8,046 nucleotides of DNA, from positions 1 through 8,046 of the forward strand of contig CALKBO010000067.1 of assembly GCA_937989875.1 (NCBI GenBank), given 5' to 3'. This document shows, one piece after another, positions 1-5,028 of this stretch (position 1 is the first letter of the stretch; every line of letters begins with the position of its first letter). Under the pieces are notes generated by a model. It was given only the letters and a program-made list of their open reading frames with translations. It did no database searches and was not told the origin of the DNA. The position numbers were made by a program, and so were the translations under genes. This DNA is from an uncultured Collinsella sp. GTDB taxonomy: Bacteria; Actinomycetota; Coriobacteriia; Coriobacteriales; Coriobacteriaceae.

Positions 1-60
1 GAAGAGCGTTGCTGCCTAGGCTAGCCCCTTGTCACATAAACTACCGAAGCCTCTTTAATT

Positions 61-384
61 ATGTCGATTCCTTTTGGTGTATTTGCAATCTCCCTTTCAA
101 GTGCCTTTTGCGGATTTGTCTCAATGTTAATTAACATGACCCCGAATAAAAAAGTGCTCGGCTATGGCATATTTGAGCAGCTTATTGACGTTCTTAAGCC
201 GTCAATTGCCACATTGTTTTCCGTGGTGATCGCATTATTATTAATCCACATTTCAAACGGGAATCTAATTTCGTTAATCGTTGCCCCTCTCGGATCCTTA
301 GGGTGTTACATCGTGCTATCTAAGTTGATGAATATCGAAGGATTTAATTTGCTTATGGACAAATTGTTCCTTCGTCGGAATTAA
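61..384 (+). pseudogene. C-terminal remnant of a Wzx-type polysaccharide flippase
   Basis: The 107 codons resemble the C-terminal end of MATE-like Wzx/RfbX polysaccharide flippases, inner-membrane proteins that translocate lipid-linked repeat units. Three hydrophobic helices are visible (about residues 4-25, 46-65 and 69-88). The first ends in the family-typical INMTPNKK stretch (24-31), which is followed by a polar EQLIDVLKP loop (39-47). Full-length flippases have roughly 400-480 residues and 12 helices or more, so about three quarters is missing. The ATG at 61 has no Shine-Dalgarno sequence. The same frame contains TAG at 22-24 and TAA at 37-39 just upstream, so this is best read as a 5'-truncated or nonsense-mutated remnant rather than a real small gene. 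The resemblance may begin a few codons before 61. The AT-rich composition matches the next gene and contrasts with the genes at 1669-4035. A small unrelated membrane protein cannot be strictly excluded. Confidence 0.65.
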
Positions 385-401
385 CCGTTATTTGTTAACG
401 G
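385..401 (+). other. short inverted repeat just after the flippase remnant
   Basis: CCGTTA (385-390) and TAACGG (396-401) form a perfect 6-bp stem around a 5-nt TTTGT loop, starting at the base after the TAA stop. No T-run follows, so it is not a convincing intrinsic terminator. It could be a minor RNA processing or stability element, or chance. Confidence 0.25.
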
Positions 402-433
402 CATTAATGAATCGATCAGGAATGAACTACAGA

Positions 434-1642
434 ATGAATAAACAGGTTTTATATTTAGTTCAATCAATTCCGGGGGATAATGCTCCTACAAAACATGCTT
501 TCGCAATTTCCGATTTGCTGGTTAAATGTGGCTTCAACGTCCATTTTGTTCTTGCTGGAATAATTGAGCCGTCATCCAACGCCATAAGCAGTAATTACGA
601 CTATCCCTTTGATTTTCCGTATGAGGTGAAATTCGGGCACCATCAAATAGCCAAAAAGTATTACGAGCGGATCTCTTCTTCCTTCAGCTTTAAAGCCTTC
701 ACTCGATGTTTCGATCAAATACAGCCCGACTTGGTTATTTATTACGGGATACAACATAAGCTTGCAAAACGGGTTTTAGATCATTGCCATGATTTTAACG
801 TTCCCGTAATCGTTGATGAGACCGATTGGTTTACTCCGAAATTTACAGGAGATTTAGCTGCTTGGCTTGTGGAGAAATCTCGTTCTAAACGGGTGGCTGA
901 AGTGGACAGATTGCTAGATGGAGTTATCGCAATCTCGCCCTTTTTTAAAAAACATTTCGATTCACTTTACTCCTCCCAAGGATATCCAAAGGTTTTTTAT
1001 TTACCACCCTTAAATAGGGCTGGAGACTCACTTAGTGACCCTTGCTCTCTAGAAGGATTGAAGCGGAGAACTATAACCAAGTTTGTCTATGCAGGTTCTC
1101 CCGCTGGGGGAAAAGACTCACTTACAGAGTTTATTTCGTTTATAAGTAATGACGCTATTCCTGCAATCACTCAACCAGTACTCGATGTAATTGGAATTGA
1201 TTTAAACCAGGCAGTCAGTTTAATGGGAAACATTGCCAGATCTAATAAGGTTCATTTTCACGGTCGTGTTTCCCATGACAGCGTAATCAAAATGCTGCAA
1301 GAATCTGACTTTGGAATTCTATTTAGAACTCCTGATTTATATTCTCGCGCCGGATTTTCAACAAAATTCGCTGAGTGCATGTCGAACGGTGTTCCGATGT
1401 TATGCAACGCGGTCGGAGGAGCCGATCTTATTCTCGAGAATATGATTGATGGAATTGTTATCCCAGATTTAAGCAATCAAGCTCTTCTTGACGGAATTAC
1501 AAGCGCATGCAATTTAACTGACCATGAGTTGACCAGCATGAAACGAGCTGCGCTAGAAAAGGCCTTAAAACTCTTTGAATCTGACAATTATATAGATTCA
1601 TTTTCATCATTTCTCAATTCAGTACTTTCAATTCGCGACTAG
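434..1642 (+). CDS. GT-B fold glycosyltransferase (GT4-type, glycosyltransferase family 1)
   Basis: This is a probable cytoplasmic, membrane-associated sugar transferase that adds a sugar from a nucleotide donor to a lipid-linked polysaccharide repeat unit. From the ATG at 434 it has 402 residues, the usual size for GT-B enzymes. The N-terminal Rossmann half starts with VLYLVQSIPGDNAPTKHAFA (5-24), where the glycine region and HAFAISDLL resemble the acceptor-side opening of GT4 proteins. The C-terminal half begins with a FVYAGSPAGGKDSL strand/loop (217-230). It then shows HFHGRVSHDSVIKMLQESDF (274-293) and GFSTKFAECMSNGVPML (307-323), the nucleotide-sugar binding region. The first Glu of the canonical EX7E motif is Ala306 here, while the second (Glu314) is present. 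Several starts are possible (TTG 392, ATG 407, 422, 434). I prefer 434 because homologous openings begin about there and AGGA lies at 418-421, although its spacing is long. ATG 422 abuts that AGGA. The donor and acceptor sugars cannot be deduced. Confidence 0.85.
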   Translation: MNKQVLYLVQSIPGDNAPTKHAFAISDLLVKCGFNVHFVLAGIIEPSSNAISSNYDYPFDFPYEVKFGHHQIAKKYYERISSSFSFKAFTRCFDQIQPDLVIYYGIQHKLAKRVLDHCHDFNVPVIVDETDWFTPKFTGDLAAWLVEKSRSKRVAEVDRLLDGVIAISPFFKKHFDSLYSSQGYPKVFYLPPLNRAGDSLSDPCSLEGLKRRTITKFVYAGSPAGGKDSLTEFISFISNDAIPAITQPVLDVIGIDLNQAVSLMGNIARSNKVHFHGRVSHDSVIKMLQESDFGILFRTPDLYSRAGFSTKFAECMSNGVPMLCNAVGGADLILENMIDGIVIPDLSNQALLDGITSACNLTDHELTSMKRAALEKALKLFESDNYIDSFSSFLNSVLSIRD

Positions 1643-1657
1643 TTATTTCGATCATCC

Positions 1658-1664
1658 AAAGGAG
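1658..1664 (+). promoter_or_regulatory. ribosome binding site of the epimerase gene
   Basis: AAAGGAG ends 4 nt before the ATG at 1669 and fixes that start. It lies in AT-rich DNA continuous with the glycosyltransferase gene. The G+C-rich block begins a few codons after the start. Confidence 0.75.
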
Positions 1665-1668
1665 CGAT

Positions 1669-2706
1669 ATGTCAAATAAAATACTCGTCACTGGAGCGGC
1701 CGGCTTCATCGGCGCGTTCCTCGTCAAGAAGCTGCTCGAGGAGACCGACGATGTGATCGTCGGTCTCGACAACCTCAACAGCTACTACGACCCCGGCATC
1801 AAGGACGCGCGCCTGCGCATGCTTGCCGAGGCCGACGCAGACGGCCGCTTTACCTTCGTGCGCGGCGACCTGTGCGACGCCGCCCTCATCGAGCGCCTGT
1901 TCGCCCAGAACGGCTTCGATGTCGTGGTGAACCTCGCCGCCCAGGCGGGCGTCCGCTACTCCATCGAGAAGCCGCGCGCCTACCTCGAGAGCAACCTCGT
2001 CGGATTCTTCAATGTGCTCGAGGCCTGCCGCCATCACCCGGTCAAGCACCTCGTCTACGCCAGCTCCAGCTCGGTCTACGGCGGCAACAAGAAGGTTCCG
2101 TTCTCCGAGGAGGACCGCGTCGACTCGCCGGTATCGCTCTACGCCGCCACCAAGAAGTCCAACGAGCTCATGGCGGCCGCCTACTCAAAGCTCTACTCCA
2201 TCCCGGCCACCGGTCTGCGCTTCTTCACCGTGTACGGTCCCATGGGCAGGCCCGACATGGCCTACTTCGGCTTCACCGAGAAACTGCGCCGCGGCGACAT
2301 CATCAAGATCTTCAACATGGGCGACTGCCGCCGCGACTTCACCTACGTCGACGACATCGTCGAGGGCGTGAGGCGAGTTATGGACACCTCCCCCGAGGTG
2401 AAGATGGGCGAGGACGGGCTGCCGCTCGCCGCGCACCGCGTCTACAACATCGGCAACTCGCACCCCGAGAACCTGCTCGACTTCGTCGACACGCTGCAGC
2501 GCGTGCTGGTGGAGGAGGGCGTGCTGCCGGCCGACTACGACTTCGAGGCCCACAAGCAACTCGTGCCCATGCAGCCAGGCGACGTGCCCGTCACCTACGC
2601 CGACACCACGGCGCTCCAGCGCGACCTGGGCTACAAGCCCGCGACGTCGCTCGAGGACGGCCTGAGGGCCTTCGCTAAGTGGTATAAGCGCTACTACAAC
2701 ATTTAG
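1669..2706 (+). CDS. UDP-glucuronate 4-epimerase (NAD-dependent, extended SDR)
   Basis: This enzyme interconverts UDP-glucuronate and UDP-galacturonate in the cytoplasm, supplying galacturonate for surface polysaccharide. The 345 residues match the family's usual length of about 330-350. Visible motifs are the NAD-binding TGAAGFIG (8-15), an acidic residue after strand 2 in VGLDNLN (Asp34), NLAAQAGVRYS (88-98), the active-site serine strand ASSSSVYG (131-138) and the catalytic pair Tyr158/Lys162 in YAATK. FFTVYGPMGRPDMAYFGF (185-202) and the DFTYVDDI substrate/cofactor region (223-230) follow. AQAGVRYS and VYGPMGRPDMA are typical of the Cap1J/LpsL-type glucuronate epimerases rather than GalE. 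It starts 26 nt after the glycosyltransferase stop and is probably transcribed with it. A terminator-like hairpin follows. Codon use is very G+C-rich, unlike the preceding genes. A related UDP-hexose or UDP-xylose epimerase activity is the main alternative. Confidence 0.9.
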   Translation: MSNKILVTGAAGFIGAFLVKKLLEETDDVIVGLDNLNSYYDPGIKDARLRMLAEADADGRFTFVRGDLCDAALIERLFAQNGFDVVVNLAAQAGVRYSIEKPRAYLESNLVGFFNVLEACRHHPVKHLVYASSSSVYGGNKKVPFSEEDRVDSPVSLYAATKKSNELMAAAYSKLYSIPATGLRFFTVYGPMGRPDMAYFGFTEKLRRGDIIKIFNMGDCRRDFTYVDDIVEGVRRVMDTSPEVKMGEDGLPLAAHRVYNIGNSHPENLLDFVDTLQRVLVEEGVLPADYDFEAHKQLVPMQPGDVPVTYADTTALQRDLGYKPATSLEDGLRAFAKWYKRYYNI

Positions 2707-2714
2707 GAAATCAT

Positions 2715-2737
2715 GGCCCTGTAACAGGGGCCTTTTT
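2715..2737 (+). terminator. intrinsic terminator between the epimerase gene and ugd
   Basis: GGCCCTG (2715-2721) pairs with CAGGGGCC (2725-2732) around a TAA loop with one bulged G, and is followed directly by five T (2733-2737). It sits 8 nt after the epimerase stop codon. The T-run is short, so partial read-through into ugd is possible. Confidence 0.7.
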
Positions 2738-2765
2738 AAATATGAATTATTGTTCTTTGACAATT

Positions 2766-2769
2766 GGAG
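2766..2769 (+). promoter_or_regulatory. ribosome binding site that decides the ugd start
   Basis: GGAG lies 6 nt before the ATG at 2776. A TTG at 2764 is also in frame, but it overlaps this site and would add four residues before the canonical MKIAVAGTGYVG opening. ATG 2776 is therefore the likely start. Confidence 0.7.
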
Positions 2770-2775
2770 AATGAC

Positions 2776-4035
2776 ATGAAGATCGCTGTCGCCGGTACCG
2801 GCTACGTCGGCCTGTCCCTCGCCGTCCTGCTCTCGCAGCACAACGAGGTCCACGCTCTGGACATCGTGCCCGAGAAGGTCGAGAAGATCAACAGCTACGA
2901 GTCGCCTATCCAGGACGACGAGATCGAGCGCTTCCTGGCGGAGGCCAAGGCGGGGGAGCGCGAGCTCGACCTGCACGCCACGGTCGACGTGGCCGAGGCC
3001 TACACGGGTGCCGACTACGCCGTCATCGCGACGCCCACCAACTACGACTCGGACAGGAACTTTTTCGACACGAGCTCCGTCGAGGCCGCCATCGCCGCGG
3101 TGCGCTCGGTGAACCCCGACGCCTGGATCGTCATCAAGTCCACCATCCCGGTGGGCTACACCGCGGGCCTTCGCGAGAGGCTGGGCGATAGCAAGATCTT
3201 CTTCAGCCCGGAGTTCCTTCGCGAGAGCAAGGCGCTCTACGACAACCTGCACCCCAGCCGCATCGTGGTGGGCGCGCCTAAAGACGACGCTAACGCCGTC
3301 GCGGCTGCCGAGCGTTTCGCACGCCTGCTCGCGCAGGGCGACGACCCCGCCGAGCTGGAGCGCGTGAACGCCGACGGCACCGTGGGCATCCCCGAGCTCG
3401 TCCTGGGCACCACCGAGGCCGAGGCCGTCAAGCTGTTCGCCAACACCTACCTGGCGCTGCGCGTGGCCTACTTCAACGAGCTCGACACCTACTGCGAGGT
3501 CCGCGGCCTCAACACCCGCGACGTCATCGACGGCGTGTGCCTGGAGCCTCGCATCGGCAGCCACTACAACAACCCGAGCTTCGGATACGGCGGCTACTGC
3601 CTGCCCAAGGACACCAAGCAGCTGCTGGCAAATTATAAAGACGTGCCGCAGAACCTGATCGAGGCCATCGTGGACGCCAACCGCACCCGCAAGGACTTCG
3701 TGGCAGACGAGGTGCTGCAGATGGTGTGGGACCGCGTGTACGCCGGCAAGGAGAAGCCGGTCGTGGGCGTGTACCGCCTGACGATGAAGTCCAACTCCGA
3801 CAACTTCCGCGCGAGCTCCATCCAGGGCGTCATGAAGCGCGTGAAGGCCAAGGGCGTGCCCGTGGTGGTCTACGAGCCCACGGTCGACGCGCCGGAGTTC
3901 TTCGGCTCCGAGGTGACCCACGACCTGGAGGCCTTCAAGGCCGGCTGCGACGTTATCGTGGCAAACCGCTGGAGCGACGAGCTCGCTGACGTCGCGGACA
4001 AGGTCTACACGAGGGACCTGTTTAAGCGGGACTAG
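2776..4035 (+). CDS. ugd: UDP-glucose 6-dehydrogenase
   Basis: This enzyme oxidises UDP-glucose to UDP-glucuronate with two NAD+ in the cytoplasm, the step before the epimerase encoded upstream. The protein has 419 residues. The N-terminal Rossmann motif is GTGYVG (7-12), with the adenosine-ribose acidic residue at Asp29 (ALDI). The central helical linker has EAEAVKLFANTYLALRVAYF (214-233) with the conserved Lys219 and Asn223. The catalytic Cys275 lies in SFGYGGYCLPKDTKQ (268-282). SPEFLRES (144-151) is the substrate-binding loop, and the C-terminal UDP-binding domain follows (YRLTMKSNSDNFR, 333-345). It resembles the short E. coli-type Ugd, but is about 30 residues longer than the roughly 388 of that enzyme, partly through a loop around 186-210. 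Composition is strongly G+C-rich, like the epimerase. No good promoter is evident in the AT-rich 2738-2765 spacer, so transcription may come by read-through. Confidence 0.95.
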   Translation: MKIAVAGTGYVGLSLAVLLSQHNEVHALDIVPEKVEKINSYESPIQDDEIERFLAEAKAGERELDLHATVDVAEAYTGADYAVIATPTNYDSDRNFFDTSSVEAAIAAVRSVNPDAWIVIKSTIPVGYTAGLRERLGDSKIFFSPEFLRESKALYDNLHPSRIVVGAPKDDANAVAAAERFARLLAQGDDPAELERVNADGTVGIPELVLGTTEAEAVKLFANTYLALRVAYFNELDTYCEVRGLNTRDVIDGVCLEPRIGSHYNNPSFGYGGYCLPKDTKQLLANYKDVPQNLIEAIVDANRTRKDFVADEVLQMVWDRVYAGKEKPVVGVYRLTMKSNSDNFRASSIQGVMKRVKAKGVPVVVYEPTVDAPEFFGSEVTHDLEAFKAGCDVIVANRWSDELADVADKVYTRDLFKRD

Positions 4036-4092
4036 GGGAGTGCGGCGGTCTGCTTTGGGCGCGTATCGCGTTACGTTAGTTTAACTGCGTTG

Positions 4093-4132
4093 AGAGCGGG
4101 CTCTATCGGCTAACGCAGATAGAGCCCGCTCT
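4093..4132 (+). terminator. strong intrinsic terminator closing the polysaccharide locus
   Basis: A perfect 15-bp stem (4093-4107 with 4118-4132) encloses a 10-nt loop, 57 nt after the ugd stop. The stem is G+C-rich and is followed by the T-rich but not uniform TCGTTGTTCT. This supports termination on the plus strand and marks the end of the sugar-nucleotide block. CTGCGTT (4085-4091) could alternatively pair with AACGCAG (4112-4118) in the loop. Confidence 0.75.
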
Positions 4133-4145
4133 TCGTTGTTCTCGC

Positions 4146-4154
4146 CAACTGAAA
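4146..4154 (+). repeat. 9-bp direct repeat, left copy (possible target-site duplication)
   Basis: CAACTGAAA occurs here and again at 4831-4839, on either side of the decayed IS256-family transposase. IS256-family insertions usually duplicate 8-9 bp of target. No clear terminal inverted repeats are visible just inside, so the match may be chance. Confidence 0.25.
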
Positions 4155-4186
4155 TAACCGTTGCGGTATTCTGAGTTCAGGTATCG

Positions 4187-4565
4187 TCAGGATTCGTTCA
4201 GAAATTGATTTACCGGCCTCGGCTCCGTCCTCTTCTGGCGCTCCGCCTTTCCCTTCAATTCGTTCATCTCCTCCAGCTTCGACATATCCAGTCACCCCAC
4301 TTGCTCCACCCGCACTCCACCATGTACTTCAGCCTCGTCCTCATCCTGGTCTCGCGCTTGATGCGATCTATCCCGTCTTCATCCTGATCCGGCGCCAGCG
4401 CTCCGGCGGGAATTCCGTGTAGGCAAGCGTCTCGACAAATCCTTCGCGCACCGTCCTCACGGCTATCTCGAGCCTCATCGACTCCAACTCCTCCGTTACC
4501 TCCTCGACTTTTTAGTCGCATTTCTCGATGGCCGCGAAGGCCCCCTCCCTGAGGTTGGAGATGGT
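4187..4565 (-). pseudogene. decayed C-terminal part of an IS256/Mutator-family transposase
   Basis: Read on the minus strand, three overlapping frames together give the C-terminal part of a Mutator-type (IS256 family) DDE transposase. Segment one (about 4565-4383) reads SNLREGAFAAIEKCD, a TAA stop, KVEEVTEELESMRLEIAV and then VETLAYTEFPPERWRRIR, a hallmark of the family. A loss of about one base shifts the next part (about 4377-4264) into another frame, GIDRIKRETR...TRLKYMVECGWSKW. The conserved stretch between the arginine cluster and LKYM, normally about 17-18 codons, is deleted. Another shift leads to LDMSKLEEMNELKGKAERQ, ending at TGA 4187-4189. The N-terminal catalytic part with the first two Asp residues is not recognisable. 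The element cannot transpose by itself. Composition is G+C-rich like the adjacent sugar-nucleotide genes, so it was probably resident in the host before decaying. Confidence 0.8.
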
Positions 4566-4830
4566 GCCAGAGGATGCCGGCGCTCTCCAATGGTGCTCGC
4601 TTTTGCCTGGTTTCTGGAACTGACTTTTCAAATGAGAAGATTTAGGCGGCCGGCTGTTCGCCGACGGGTCGAACCACCCTAAACAATTACTGTGAGACGG
4701 TGCTCGCAACTTGCTTGTACACACTGACGTTCTGCATCGTGAAACTCCGCTCCGGCAGCCTCATCTCCGTCGACATGATGTCTACCTGCGCCGTCGCTTC
4801 TGTATATAGACACTCCATTTGTTTAATAGG
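4566..4830. other. degenerate stretch beyond the transposase remnant, no intact gene
   Basis: No intact gene is seen. On the minus strand a 43-codon open stretch (ATG 4818-4816 to TAA 4689-4687) begins MECLYTEATAQVDIMSTEMR. The same frame then continues past stops with LFRVVRPVGEQPAA. This pattern of coding-like segments broken by stops looks like decayed gene sequence, perhaps part of the same mobile element or a neighbour. I do not recognise the family. No Shine-Dalgarno sequence precedes the ATG. Confidence 0.4.
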
Positions 4831-4839
4831 CAACTGAAA
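4831..4839 (+). repeat. 9-bp direct repeat, right copy (possible target-site duplication)
   Basis: This is the second copy of CAACTGAAA. It lies almost exactly where G+C-rich decayed sequence gives way to the AT-rich region leading to the NTPase gene, as expected for an insertion boundary. It is still only a 9-base match. Confidence 0.25.
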
Positions 4840-5028
4840 CCAAAATAGAGAACCGACTTTATCCCTTTGTATGCACCAAAGATCTCCTTAGAGCTTATTG
4901 CCGAACGAAATAATCTATAGCAAGGAGCTTTTATGGGCGGCGAAAAGGATTTCATTTAAACAATTGATTCGGAATCCAATCTATCGTAACGACTAAAGCA
5001 TTAGACAGGATTTAGAGACAGATGCCAT
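4840..5028. other. AT-rich non-coding region upstream of the NTPase gene
   Basis: No gene is seen apart from the 8-codon mini-ORF listed separately. The promoter of the NTPase gene probably lies here, but I find no -35/-10 pair that I would defend. Candidate boxes such as TTGTTT at 4819-4824 or TTGATT at 4964-4969 lack a well-spaced TATAAT-like partner. The start codon at 5029 also has no strong Shine-Dalgarno sequence. AGGA at 5007-5010 is too far away. Confidence 0.4.
4933..4959 (+). other. 8-codon mini-ORF with a strong ribosome binding site
   Basis: AAGGAG (4922-4927) is 5 nt before ATG 4933, which opens MGGEKDFI and stops at TAA 4957-4959. The ribosome binding site is the best in the right half of the window, much better than that of the NTPase gene 70 nt downstream. 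It might be a leader peptide, or the relic of a gene start cut off by rearrangement. CTCCTT at 4884-4889 is complementary to the AAGGAG. Confidence 0.3.

Noticed and set aside
1872..2678. Alternative plus-strand frames inside the epimerase gene
   Set aside because: They are Arg/Pro-rich translations typical of off-frame reading of G+C-rich coding DNA. The epimerase frame has all catalytic motifs.
2757..2762. Perfect TTGACA -35 hexamer before ugd
   Set aside because: It lies only 13 nt before the start codon, so a -10 box would fall inside the coding sequence. None is seen there, and the bases overlap the ribosome binding region.
2185..3921. Very long minus-strand open frame opposite the epimerase and ugd genes
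   Set aside because: It is an antisense shadow of two well-supported G+C-rich genes. Its translation is rich in Val, His, Asp and Gly repeats, shows no family motif, and spans the intergenic terminator.
4264..4590. 108-codon minus-strand frame as an intact small gene
   Set aside because: Only its C-terminal part (GIDRIKRETR...LKYM) is meaningful, as one frame of the broken IS256-type transposase. The N-terminal half is an off-frame reading of the same pseudogene.
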